64,000 nt of DNA from contig WTGV01000032.1 in assembly GCA_011525295.1 (NCBI GenBank), positions 62,001-126,000 of the forward strand. Direction: 5' to 3'. Under the pieces are notes generated by a model, which searched no databases, was not told the origin of the DNA, and was given only the letters and a program-made list of their open reading frames with translations. The number at the start of each line of letters is the position of its first letter. The first letter of the stretch is position 1. This document shows, in pieces, positions 26,860-36,236 of this stretch. The DNA comes from Pseudomonadales bacterium. GTDB taxonomy: Bacteria > Pseudomonadota > Gammaproteobacteria > Pseudomonadales > Azotimanducaceae. Both the position numbers and the translations under genes were made by a program.

Positions 26860-29703
26860 TTACCCGCCGCCAGCCGGTAGAAGCGTGCGTTGTCGCGCTT
26901 CTTGTTCTTGAAACTCAGCGTACCAGTCAGACAAGTGATTCGCAGGCATGACCTCCACTGCCGTTACTTTGTACTCTGGACAGTTCGTAGCCCAATCTGA
27001 CAAGTCGGTCGTAATCACATTCGTACCGGTAGCAGGGTGGTGAAACGTTGTATAGACAACACCAGGATTCACTCGGCCGGTTACTTCAGCCTTTAGCGTT
27101 ATCTCACCCATACGACTGCGAATGGATAGCAGGTCACCAGTGCGAATCCCTCTGCTTTCAGCATCGGCTGGATGAATTTCCAAACGATCATCCTCCAGCC
27201 ACATGTTGTTAGAAGTACGTCTGGTTTGGGTTCCTACGTTGTACTGTTCCAACTTGCGACCAGTGGTCAATAACAACGGAAACTTCCGATTTGTACGTTC
27301 CTTGGTGGGTTCGTAGTCAGTTCGAACAAAGTTGCCCTTACCACGTACGAATGATCCTACATGCATGATTTCGGTACCTAAAGGTGCGTCATCGTTGCAT
27401 GGCCATTGAACGCTGTTGACTTTGTCGAGAAATTCGAAAGACACGTTTGCAAACATGGGTGCGAGTTGTGCAAGTTCATCCATGATGTCTGCAGCGGATG
27501 AGAAATTCATGGTGTAGCCCATTTCGTTGGCAAGCTGCTGAATCACTTGCCATTCTTCGCGACCGGTTACGGGTGGCATTACAGGGCGAACGCGATTGAT
27601 ACGACGTTCTGCGTTGATAAAAGTACCGTCCTTCTCTAAGAACGAAGTTCCGGGAAGGAATACATGCGCAAGTTTGGCTGTCTCGGTCAAGAACAAATCT
27701 TGTACCACCACGCAATCCATTGAACGTAGGGCTTTTTCGACATGTTTGGTGTTGGGGTCGGATTGCATGAAATCTTCACCCTGGATGAACATGCCCTTGA
27801 AGTTCCCCGCGCATGCTTCGTCAAACATATTTGGAATGCGATAACCTGGTTCAGGATCAATTTCCACATCCCACGCTTTCGCAAACGTCGCCCGAGCTTT
27901 TTCGTCTATGATTTGTTGGTATCCTGGTAGTTCGTGTGGGAACGAACCTACGTCTACAGCACCTTGAACATTGTTTTGACCTCGCAACGGATTCACCCCA
28001 ACGCCACTACGACCAACATTTCCTGTGGCCATGGCTAGATTCGCCATTCCCATTACCATGGTTGAACCTTGGCTATGCTCGGTTACACCAAGGCCGTAGT
28101 AGATTGCAGAGTTCCGAGCTTTAGCATAAAGTCGAGCAGCTTCGATAATAAGGTCCCCGGCTACGTCGGCGATATCAGCGACAGTTTCGGGGCTATATTC
28201 GTCCTGAAGAATCATGTCGCGCCATTCGGTATAGGATTCGAGATCACACCTATCTGCTATGTAACTTTCGTCGACTAACCCTTCCTTCAAGATTACATGG
28301 GCGATCGAGTTGATAATGGGCACGTTTGTTCCAGGACGAATTGGAAGGTGGATTGCGGCTTCCACGTGCGGCGATCGGATAATGTCAATTTTTCTTGGGT
28401 CGATTACGATGAGCTCCGCACCCTCACGCAATCGACGCTTCATCTGAGAAGCGAAGACTGGGTGACCTTCAGTGGGGTTAGCACCAATAAGCATGATCAC
28501 ATCGGCATTTAAAACAGAGTCAAAGTTTTGGGTACCGGCGGAAGTACCGAAGGTTTGTTTCAAACCATAGCCGGTTGGCGAGTGGCATACACGTGCACAG
28601 GTGTCAACGTTGTTATTGTGAAAGGCTGTTCGGACAAGCTTTTGAACCACATAGATGTCTTCGATGGTAGTTCTTGAGGAACTGATCCCGCCGATGGATT
28701 TGCGTCCGTACTCGGCTTGAATAGCTTTGAACCGGTTTGCAGTGGCTTTGATCGCGGAATCCCAATCAACGACTTCCCACGGATCCTCAATGGAGTTTCG
28801 AATCATCGGTTCTGTGATACGGTCTGGATGTGCGGTATAACCCCACGCAAATCGCCCTTTAACGCAGGAATGCCCGTGATTTGCTTTTCCTTCTTTGTAG
28901 GGAACCATACGTACGACCTGATCGCCTTTAACTTCGGCTTTAAAGGAACATCCGACGCCACAATATGCACATGTCGTGAGAACTGTACGGTCCGGTACGC
29001 CATGCTCGATCACAGTTTTTTCCATTAGCGTCGCAGTAGGACACGTTTGCACGCATGCTCCACACGAAACACACTCGGAGTCGAAGAAGTTTTCTGCAGA
29101 GGTTGCGACTTTTGAAGCAAAACTTCTGCCGTCTATCGTCAGAGCATAAGTTCCTTGTACTTCTTCGCATGCGCGGACGCAGCGCGAACAGACGATACAC
29201 TTCGAAGGGTCAAAAGCGAAGTAGGGGTTGGAGTTGTCAACTTCTTCAAGCAAGTGATTGTCGCCTTCCACATATCGGACTTCCCTCAATCCAACGGCTC
29301 CAGCCATGTCCTGTAGTTCGCAATCACCGTTGGCGGAACATGTAAGGCAGTCTAACGGATGGTCGGATATATACAGTTCCATGACGCCGCGTCGAATTTT
29401 TTCTAATTGCGGTGTTTGGGTGCGAACACGCATGTCCGCACGTACGGGTTCGGTGCAGGACGCGACAAGATTTCCTCTGCCTTCGACTTCGACTAGGCAC
29501 AATCTACAGGAACCGAACGCTTCCAAGTTATCGGAAGCACAGAGTTTCGGTATGGGAATACCAGCTAGTACGGATGCCCGTAAAATCGAAGTTCCTTCGT
29601 CTACAACGACATTATTCCCGTCAATAGATACGGGTATCTTCTGAACTGATTTGCCGTTAGAACGAATCGCGGGAGTGCCGTAATCCGTCTCTAAGAGTCT
29701 CAT
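26860..29703 (-). CDS. fdsA: NAD-dependent formate dehydrogenase alpha subunit (Mo-bis-MGD)
   Basis: This is the 947-residue catalytic subunit that oxidises formate to CO2. The N-terminal NuoG-like part has a [2Fe-2S] domain (FGSCRLCLVEVEG), a His-ligated cluster (HPLDCLTCSANGDC) and two [4Fe-4S] motifs (CIVCSRCVRAC and CVSCGACVQTCP). The molybdopterin part starts with CAYCGVGC and contains DTCARVCHSPTGYGL, where Cys rather than selenocysteine occupies the active site. The C-terminal MGD-binding domain includes LTTGRKLEQYN. The ATG overlaps the fdsB stop (ATGA). There is no Tat signal, so the enzyme is cytoplasmic. Confidence 0.96.
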   Translation of the reverse strand: MRLLETDYGTPAIRSNGKSVQKIPVSIDGNNVVVDEGTSILRASVLAGIPIPKLCASDNLEAFGSCRLCLVEVEGRGNLVASCTEPVRADMRVRTQTPQLEKIRRGVMELYISDHPLDCLTCSANGDCELQDMAGAVGLREVRYVEGDNHLLEEVDNSNPYFAFDPSKCIVCSRCVRACEEVQGTYALTIDGRSFASKVATSAENFFDSECVSCGACVQTCPTATLMEKTVIEHGVPDRTVLTTCAYCGVGCSFKAEVKGDQVVRMVPYKEGKANHGHSCVKGRFAWGYTAHPDRITEPMIRNSIEDPWEVVDWDSAIKATANRFKAIQAEYGRKSIGGISSSRTTIEDIYVVQKLVRTAFHNNNVDTCARVCHSPTGYGLKQTFGTSAGTQNFDSVLNADVIMLIGANPTEGHPVFASQMKRRLREGAELIVIDPRKIDIIRSPHVEAAIHLPIRPGTNVPIINSIAHVILKEGLVDESYIADRCDLESYTEWRDMILQDEYSPETVADIADVAGDLIIEAARLYAKARNSAIYYGLGVTEHSQGSTMVMGMANLAMATGNVGRSGVGVNPLRGQNNVQGAVDVGSFPHELPGYQQIIDEKARATFAKAWDVEIDPEPGYRIPNMFDEACAGNFKGMFIQGEDFMQSDPNTKHVEKALRSMDCVVVQDLFLTETAKLAHVFLPGTSFLEKDGTFINAERRINRVRPVMPPVTGREEWQVIQQLANEMGYTMNFSSAADIMDELAQLAPMFANVSFEFLDKVNSVQWPCNDDAPLGTEIMHVGSFVRGKGNFVRTDYEPTKERTNRKFPLLLTTGRKLEQYNVGTQTRRTSNNMWLEDDRLEIHPADAESRGIRTGDLLSIRSRMGEITLKAEVTGRVNPGVVYTTFHHPATGTNVITTDLSDWATNCPEYKVTAVEVMPANHLSDWYAEFQEQEARQRTLLPAGGG

Positions 29704-31229
29704 GTTGTTTGATCCGAAATAAAGTCTTCTGGAAATTTTTGGATAGCGCTACGTACAGGAATAGGGGTCATACCACCCATTTGGCACAAACTAGCCTTCT
29801 CCATCACTTCGCATAAATCTTCAATAACCACCAAGGTTCTAGCATCTACGTTATTAGAACTAAACTGCTGCAACGCTTCCTTTCCTCGTACCGATCCTAT
29901 TCGACAGGGAGTACATTTTCCACAAGATTCGATCTCACAGAACTCGAAGGCGTATTCGGCCTGTTCTTTCATATTGACCGTATCATCGAACACGACCAAG
30001 CCGCCATGCCCGATACCGGCACCAATTTCTGCCATCGCTTCATACGTTAACGGCGTATCAAACTCAGATTCCGAGAGATACGCACCTAGCGGGCCGCCGA
30101 TCTGCACCGTACGGATCGGACGACCGGAAAGTGTTCCATTACCATAATTGTAAATCAATTCATTCACGGTGGGACCAAAAGGTAGTTCGATCAGTCCTCC
30201 CTGCTTCACATTCCCTGATAATTGAAAAGGCATAGTGCCCGTGGACTTACCTACGCCCAACTCTGCGTATGCCTCAGGACCGATTTCAAAGATTCCCGGT
30301 ACCGAAGCGAGACTGATGACGTTGTGTACCAAGGTGGGCTTTTCAAAGAGCCCTGCAATCGCGGGTACTGGAGGCTTTACTTTTATTTGACCACGCTTAC
30401 CTTCCAAGCTCTCTAGTAACGAGGTCTCTTCGCCGCAGATATAAGCTCCAGCTCCGATGAGCATGTCGATATCAAACGAAAAGTCTGAGTTCAAGACGTT
30501 TTCACCTAGCAGTCCTGCAGAGTAAGCAATTTCTAGTGCCTGATCTAGGTATTCCTTCGCGACCGGATATTCCGATCTGAGGTAGATGAACCCCTGAGTT
30601 GCACCAGTTGCATACCCTGAAATAATCAATCCTTCAATGAGTTTGAAGGGATCACCCTCCATAAGCATGCGATCAGAAAACGTTCCGGAATCACCCTCAT
30701 CTGCATTACAAACGATGTATTTTTGGTCCGCTGGCGTATCCGCTACCGTACGCCACTTAATGAACGCCGGAAAACCGGCCCCGCCCCGACCACGTAGTCC
30801 AGAAGTTTCCATTCCAGCGATGATTTGATTGGGGTCTTGAGCAAGAAGGCTTTCCAATAACTTGAATGAAGGTAGTTCAAGTGGTGGACGAATACCTGCG
30901 CGATCGAAGACGAGCCGATGTTGTTGTGTAAGAAATGGATGAGCGGTTGGAATTGATTCTGTTGGATCTGGGGTTTTTAGGTTCCTGTTGTTTGAATCTT
31001 GTATTGACTGAAATTTCGCCACGATCTTTGGAACATCTTCTACTACTACATTCGTGAACTCAGCTAAGATTTCTTGATCGCCGTTTAGGAGTTGGACGAC
31101 GGGTTCAAGCCATGCAAGTCCTAACGACCCGTTCCGCGTAGGTTCGGTCCCATGAGCCTTAATTGCGAATTCCACACTCTCTGAACCCATTGCACGTGCA
31201 AATGAGTCATCGGATATTTGTAACTTCAT
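29700..31229 (-). CDS. fdsB: NAD-dependent formate dehydrogenase beta subunit (FMN, NAD site)
   Basis: The 509-residue product is NuoF-like. A divergent N-terminal region (about 1-115) precedes GLRGRGGAGFPAFIKW (FMN/NAD loop), CNADEGDSGTFSDRML, GAGAYICGEETSLLESLEGK and the cluster motif ESCGKCTPCRIGS. It passes electrons from the alpha subunit's clusters through FMN to NAD+. Its ends overlap both fdsG and fdsA by four bases, showing tight coupling. Confidence 0.96.
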   Translation of the reverse strand: MKLQISDDSFARAMGSESVEFAIKAHGTEPTRNGSLGLAWLEPVVQLLNGDQEILAEFTNVVVEDVPKIVAKFQSIQDSNNRNLKTPDPTESIPTAHPFLTQQHRLVFDRAGIRPPLELPSFKLLESLLAQDPNQIIAGMETSGLRGRGGAGFPAFIKWRTVADTPADQKYIVCNADEGDSGTFSDRMLMEGDPFKLIEGLIISGYATGATQGFIYLRSEYPVAKEYLDQALEIAYSAGLLGENVLNSDFSFDIDMLIGAGAYICGEETSLLESLEGKRGQIKVKPPVPAIAGLFEKPTLVHNVISLASVPGIFEIGPEAYAELGVGKSTGTMPFQLSGNVKQGGLIELPFGPTVNELIYNYGNGTLSGRPIRTVQIGGPLGAYLSESEFDTPLTYEAMAEIGAGIGHGGLVVFDDTVNMKEQAEYAFEFCEIESCGKCTPCRIGSVRGKEALQQFSSNNVDARTLVVIEDLCEVMEKASLCQMGGMTPIPVRSAIQKFPEDFISDQTT

Positions 31230-31708
31230 TTGGTACTTAGGGAGATGGAATCGGGTGTTGCTCGCGCTATCAGTTTCTCGTCAACTTGTACCGAGGGTCC
31301 CACTGCACATAGACCCAAACAATATATAGTTTCAAGTTCAACTCGATTGTCAGATGTTCGTTCTCCAAGACTTGTACCGAATTTGGCTTCGATGTCTTTG
31401 GTGAGTTGCCGCGCGCCTAAAGATTGACATGCTTCCGCTTGACAGATTTTGATGGTGTGATCAGCAGGTGGTTTAAGCTTGAAATCGTGATAAAAACTTA
31501 TCACTCCTCTTACTTCAGCTTGACTAATGTTGAACGCTTCGGCGATGGTCGGAATCCAAGAAGAGTCTATATATCCATACTCTCCTTTGAGCCAATTCAA
31601 GGCATGCATCAATCCACCGACTCGGCCGACGAATCTAGACAGCTCCGAAAGAAGATCATTAGGACTGATACCTCTCCCTGCTTTGCCTTGTCGAACTTTC
31701 TTTTGCAT
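31226..31708 (-). CDS. fdsG: NAD-dependent formate dehydrogenase gamma subunit ([2Fe-2S])
   Basis: The 160-residue NuoE-like thioredoxin-fold protein has ligands in CQAEACQSLGA and, further on, YCLGLCAVGPSVQVD. It is the first gene of fdsGBA-fdhD-mobA. No separate small fdsD gene follows fdhD; mobA takes that place. The operon promoter should lie in 31709-31946, shared with the divergent peptidase gene, but I could not assign boxes. Confidence 0.95.
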   Translation of the reverse strand: MQKKVRQGKAGRGISPNDLLSELSRFVGRVGGLMHALNWLKGEYGYIDSSWIPTIAEAFNISQAEVRGVISFYHDFKLKPPADHTIKICQAEACQSLGARQLTKDIEAKFGTSLGERTSDNRVELETIYCLGLCAVGPSVQVDEKLIARATPDSISLSTK

Positions 31709-31946
31709 TCAGTGTTGGGTCAATTGACACAGAGTGGCCGTGTCCGCAAATTAGTAAAATTGTACACTTACAGTGAGGTGAGAGACAGCGTGTTTTTTCG
31801 ATGGTTGATGTCATCGATACGGCACGTACTGTCAGTTTCGCCTGCAAACATTATCCTTACGTCGTTCCGAGTTGCTAGGTCCGAGGAGAGGGATCAAGTA
31901 CCGATTACGTAAGCTTTTACGACAACCAAACTTCAAGGGATATTAA

Positions 31947-34772
31947 ATGAAAACATTCAAGAGGCTTTCCTCTTACCTTACACTTTTTGTATTTGCGTTT
32001 TTAATCACAGGTTCCGTATCTTGGGCGCAAGAAGAACAAAAGTCAACTGAAGTCAAGTATATCACTACCGTTGAGGGCGTTTCAGAATGGCAACTCAATA
32101 ACGGCATGCGAATTCTATTGCTGCCGGATCCAAGCCAAGAAAACTTCTACGTCAACATTACGTACTTGGTTGGTTCTGGGGACGAGGGATATGGCGAGAC
32201 AGGAATGGCTCACCTGCTCGAGCACTTAGTCTTTAAGGGTACTCCCAAGCGACCCGGTCAAACAATAATGGACGAACTAACAGAACACGGTGCAGGTGTG
32301 AATGGATCGACATGGCTAGATCGTACCAATTATTATCAATCGCTGACAGCTAAACCTGGATATCTTGAGTGGATATTGGACTTAGAAGCTGATCGAATGA
32401 TTAACTCCTTTATTGCTCAAGAAGATCTAGACTCGGAGATGTCCGTTGTTCGCAACGAGTGGGAACGAGGCGAAAATAGTCCGTTTGGGGTGCTATCCAA
32501 ACGAGTTCGTTCAGTTGCTTACGACTGGCACAACTATGCCAATTCCACAATTGGAGCACGAGCGGATATTGAAAACGTACCGATTGAACGCTTGCAGGGA
32601 TTCTATCGAAAGTGGTACCAGCCAGATACCACAGTATTGATTATTGCTGGCAAAATTGATATCGATGAAACACTTGATCTCGTGGTTGAAAAATTTGGTT
32701 CAATTCCACGTCCAGACAGAACGGGAGAGATGGAAATTTTTGAAAATTATTCGCATGAACCAGCTCAAGATGGCGAGAGATCAGTCGTATTAGAGCGAGT
32801 TGGAGACATACAACTAGTGTTCATGGCCCATCATATTCCATCCATTTCTTCTCCGGATCACGCAGCACTTTCCGCACTTGGGTACATACTGGGTTCGGGC
32901 GTTAATAGTAGGCTGTACAAAAATGTGGTGGAGACAAAGTTAGCGACGAGTGCCTATGCTCGCACGGAGAATTTCAAATTTCCCGGCTTATTTTGGGTCA
33001 ACGCAGGAATTCCTTTAGATGGTTCTGTTGAAGACGCTGAAGCCGCACTTCTTGCTACAATCGAAGAATTGCAAGAAAACCCTCCAACTGAAGAAGAATT
33101 GAACAGGTATCAATTGGCAGTCGCAAACTCGTATAAGAACGCTGCGTCGAATGTCATCGGAATTGCAAGTGGATTGAGTGAATGGTCTGCTCGAGGTGAC
33201 TGGCGGCTATACTTCATCGCGCGCGACCGGGCAGAGAAAGTCACTTTGGAGGATGTACATCGCGTCGCGCAAACGTATTTGATTTCATCAAATCGGACCA
33301 AAGGATATTTCAATCCAGTAGAAGATACGCCACCTCGCGCCATTGTTCCCTTGAATCCGAATCTGGCTGAACTAGTAGAAGGATATGAAGGAAGAGAAGC
33401 TGTAGCCGCGGGCGAAAATTTTGCCTATACACCTGCAAATATTGCCGCACGTACTGAATATCGAACAATGTCGAACGGAGCTAGAGTTGCGCTGTTGTCT
33501 AAAGAAAATCGCGGAGATACCGTGAGTATAGGTGCGACAATGCGATGGGGTTCGGAAGATTCGTTAATGCACAAAGAGTATATTGCCTCGTTTACAAGTA
33601 GTATGATGAGTCGAGGTACCGTCAACAGAACTCGTAAAGAGTTGGCTGATGAATTTACTCGCCTACGACTGGGTGGAGGCGCAAACGTAGGCCTGACGGG
33701 AGGTGGGTTCTCTGTGAGTACCGTACGGGAAAATCTTGAAGAGTCTATAGAGTTGGTCGCGGAGATTGCGCAAGAACCGGCGTTTGACGAGGAAGAGTTT
33801 GAACTGTTAAAGAAGGACACACTAACTAACTTAGAAGCGAGTCAATCAGAACCTGGAACGCTTGCTTCTATTGCGCTGTCACAACACCTGAGGCGATACC
33901 CCGAAGGGCATCCGAACTACGTCTCTTCAATTGAAGAAGATATTGAGGGTTTCTCAAAAGTTACACTCGATGAAATTAAGGCTTTCTATAACGAATATGC
34001 TGGATTGAATGCAAATTCGCTTATTACAGTCGTAGGAGACTTTGATCCCGACGAAGTCATGGCTTGGCTTGAAGATTCTTTTGGTCACTGGACTTCTGAT
34101 GCACCTTACGATCGCGTGTATACAAATGCGCAGTCGCATGAAGGTGCCGTATTCGAAATAAACACTCCTGATAAGGAGAACGCTGTTGTGTACGCTTCGT
34201 ACGATTTTCCATTTACCGATGAAAATCCAGACTATGAGGCTATGATTGTCGCGTTTCGAATTTTTGGGGGAGGGTTTTTAAATTCTCGAGTTGCTGTTCG
34301 AATTCGTCAAAGAGACGGACTATCTTATGGTGTTAGGGCAGGATTCGGTACCCACGCACTCGATAATCGAGGTAGTGTTTTCTTTAGTGCATCAAGTTCA
34401 CCCGATAATGCTCAGAAAGTTGTTGCAGCGTTCAAAGAAGAAGTCATTCGAGCAGTTGAAGAAGGGTTCACCGAAGAAGAGGTAGCAGAAGCTGTTAATG
34501 GCATCCTCGATGGTCGGAGACGAACTCGAGCGAACGATGGTTCGATTGCAGGTATGCTTCGTCGGGGTATGTTGTACAATCGCGAGTTATCTCATGTTCA
34601 AGAAGTCGATGACAACATCGCGGCTATGACTACTGAGCAAGTGAACGAGGCCTTCCGAAAGTACGTAGCAGTCGAAAAATTTACGATTGTCACTGCTGGT
34701 GATTTTGAAGCAGCTGCGCAGAGAGCATTAGAAGCTACCGCCGAGGAAGATGTAGAACCTGCAGGTGAGTAA
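31947..34772 (+). CDS. Periplasmic M16 (pitrilysin-type) zinc peptidase
   Basis: The 941-residue product has a signal peptide (about 1-28, cleaving near SWAQ-EEQ) and two M16 halves. The first has the inverted zinc motif HLLEH (His89, Glu92, His93) and the distal glutamate near RNEWERGENSP. The second half (from about 490) has no HxxEH, as is usual for the inactive partner domain. It ends in an acidic tail. Substrates are unknown; periplasmic oligopeptide degradation is typical. A strong terminator follows at 34805. Confidence 0.95.
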   Translation: MKTFKRLSSYLTLFVFAFLITGSVSWAQEEQKSTEVKYITTVEGVSEWQLNNGMRILLLPDPSQENFYVNITYLVGSGDEGYGETGMAHLLEHLVFKGTPKRPGQTIMDELTEHGAGVNGSTWLDRTNYYQSLTAKPGYLEWILDLEADRMINSFIAQEDLDSEMSVVRNEWERGENSPFGVLSKRVRSVAYDWHNYANSTIGARADIENVPIERLQGFYRKWYQPDTTVLIIAGKIDIDETLDLVVEKFGSIPRPDRTGEMEIFENYSHEPAQDGERSVVLERVGDIQLVFMAHHIPSISSPDHAALSALGYILGSGVNSRLYKNVVETKLATSAYARTENFKFPGLFWVNAGIPLDGSVEDAEAALLATIEELQENPPTEEELNRYQLAVANSYKNAASNVIGIASGLSEWSARGDWRLYFIARDRAEKVTLEDVHRVAQTYLISSNRTKGYFNPVEDTPPRAIVPLNPNLAELVEGYEGREAVAAGENFAYTPANIAARTEYRTMSNGARVALLSKENRGDTVSIGATMRWGSEDSLMHKEYIASFTSSMMSRGTVNRTRKELADEFTRLRLGGGANVGLTGGGFSVSTVRENLEESIELVAEIAQEPAFDEEEFELLKKDTLTNLEASQSEPGTLASIALSQHLRRYPEGHPNYVSSIEEDIEGFSKVTLDEIKAFYNEYAGLNANSLITVVGDFDPDEVMAWLEDSFGHWTSDAPYDRVYTNAQSHEGAVFEINTPDKENAVVYASYDFPFTDENPDYEAMIVAFRIFGGGFLNSRVAVRIRQRDGLSYGVRAGFGTHALDNRGSVFFSASSSPDNAQKVVAAFKEEVIRAVEEGFTEEEVAEAVNGILDGRRRTRANDGSIAGMLRRGMLYNRELSHVQEVDDNIAAMTTEQVNEAFRKYVAVEKFTIVTAGDFEAAAQRALEATAEEDVEPAGE

Positions 34773-34804
34773 TCTATTCGTTCTCTAAATAACGAAAAGA
34801 AAAG

Positions 34805-34838
34805 AGCCGTGTCCACACTGTGGCCACGGCTTTTTTTT
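34805..34838 (+). terminator. Rho-independent terminator of the M16 peptidase gene
   Basis: An 11-position stem pairs AGCCGTGTCCA with TGGCCACGGCT (one mismatch), with a five-base loop, followed by eight Ts. It lies 32 bases after the stop codon. An A-rich stretch before it could allow weak use from the other strand. Confidence 0.93.
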
Positions 34839-34992
34839 GTTACTTTTTGAACTCTGTAATTAGAAAAGTTGCGTTAAGACTATTTCAATGTCTCGAACTC
34901 AAACTTGGGTAGGCTGTTGTTCTCCGCGAAATCAGTTTTCCAGAACAGTGATGAATTTAGTCGAAGTGGTCTTTGTTTCTAATCCCGTGAGG

Positions 34993-35071
34993 TGCGGAGA
35001 ATATTGACACTAAACTACGCAGATTATGCGGAGATAAATAGGTATAATATCCGCATATACTGCGGAGAATA
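34993..35071 (+). promoter_or_regulatory. Repeated TGCGGAGAATA operator-like motif upstream of fic
   Basis: TGCGGAGAATA occurs at 34993-35003 and 35061-35071, with a close copy TGCGGAGATAA at 35027-35037. An inverted element TCCGCATA at 35050-35057 pairs with TATGCGGA at 35025-35032. A perfect TATAAT (35043-35048) lies inside the inverted repeat, so a protein bound here would block the promoter. The last copy ends four bases before the fic GTG and may also serve as its ribosome-binding region (GCGGAG). Confidence 0.7.
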
Positions 35072-35074
35072 TAA

Positions 35075-36178
35075 GTGCAATATCTATGGGAACATGAGGA
35101 ATGGCCGCAATTAATATGGGATGAAAACTACCTATACAAACTGATCGCATCGATCTCGCATGAACAAGGCCGCGTTCAAGGCAAAATGGAGACTCTGGGG
35201 TTTGATTTACATAATGAAGCCCAACTCATCACCAGAACGGAAGATGTCATCAAATCTAGCGAGATTGAAGGGGTAGCCCTCGACTACGCCCAAGTTCGAT
35301 CTTCGGTAGCAAGGAGACTAGGTTTAGAAGTAGGGGGTATCGTCCAGGCTAGCGAAAGAGTAGAAGGCGTAGTTGCGATGATGCTCGATGCTACCGAGAA
35401 GTACGATACGACGTTGAGTACAGAACGATTGTTCAATTGGCATTCAGTCTTATTTCCATCTCGTGTGGCGGACACGGACACAATCAACGTAGGGTGCTGG
35501 AGAGATGATCGGAACGGTCCCATGCAAGTAGTTTCAGGACCAATCGGTCAGGAAACTGTTCACTTTCAAGCGGTTCCAGCAAATCGAATTGATCAAGAAA
35601 TGTCGGTGTTTCTGCAATGGTATGAAGATCCCGGGGATATACATTCTTTGTTCGTTGCTGGTCTCGCGCATCTTTGGTTTCTCACCATCCATCCATTCGA
35701 GGATGGAAACGGTCGTATTACCCGCGCCATAACCGATATGGCACTGGCCCGTTCAGAAAGATTTGTACAACGCTACTATAGCATGTCGTCACAGATATGT
35801 GCAGAAAGAAATGGTTACTACAACATCCTAGAAATCACACAGCGAGGTTCCGTTGACATCACGGGTTGGATGGATTGGTTTCTCTGTTGCTTACAGCGTT
35901 CAATAAAACAGAGCGAAGAGACTCTCAACACGGTCTTAACGAAGGCACGTTTTTGGACTCGATTCGCGCAAGAGTCGCTTAGTCCACGACAAATTAAAGT
36001 AATGAACAAGTACCTCGACGGTTTCGAAGGAAAACTCACTAGTTCAAAGTGGGCGAAGATAGCTAAATGTTCTCAAGATACGGCAACTAGGGATATACAC
36101 GATCTGATCAAACGTGGGGCATTAAAAAGAGATGTAGCTGGTGGTCGTAGTACGAGTTACTCATTCGTAGAGGACTGA
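35075..36178 (+). CDS. fic: Fic-family AMPylase with DUF4172 N-terminus
   Basis: The 367-residue product has a DUF4172 helical domain (MQYLWEHEEWPQLIWD onward). Near residue 61 is an SSEIEG inhibitory helix motif, matching (S/T)xxxE(G/N) of class II Fic proteins. The Fic core has catalytic His206 in HPFEDGNGRITR. The C-terminus has a winged helix (RQIKVMNKYLDG, then SQDTATRDIHDLIKRGAL). It would transfer AMP to a protein hydroxyl, held inactive by its own glutamate. The winged helix could bind the repeated motif just upstream. The start is GTG. Confidence 0.93.
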   Translation: MQYLWEHEEWPQLIWDENYLYKLIASISHEQGRVQGKMETLGFDLHNEAQLITRTEDVIKSSEIEGVALDYAQVRSSVARRLGLEVGGIVQASERVEGVVAMMLDATEKYDTTLSTERLFNWHSVLFPSRVADTDTINVGCWRDDRNGPMQVVSGPIGQETVHFQAVPANRIDQEMSVFLQWYEDPGDIHSLFVAGLAHLWFLTIHPFEDGNGRITRAITDMALARSERFVQRYYSMSSQICAERNGYYNILEITQRGSVDITGWMDWFLCCLQRSIKQSEETLNTVLTKARFWTRFAQESLSPRQIKVMNKYLDGFEGKLTSSKWAKIAKCSQDTATRDIHDLIKRGALKRDVAGGRSTSYSFVED

Positions 36179-36236
36179 CCATTACAAAATCGTATTTAGT
36201 CTATCAGACTTTTACGAAGATGTAATCAAGGAAGCG

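Noticed and set aside
28588-28620. Selenocysteine in the formate dehydrogenase active site
   Set aside because: The active-site position in DTCARVCHSP is a normal cysteine codon; no in-frame TGA is present.
29258-29644. 128-codon plus-strand frame opposite fdsA
   Set aside because: It lies antisense to the conserved iron-sulphur domains and shows no protein-like features of its own.
35004-35048. TTGACA (35004) and TATAAT (35043) as one promoter
   Set aside because: They are 33 bases apart, far more than the usual 16-18.
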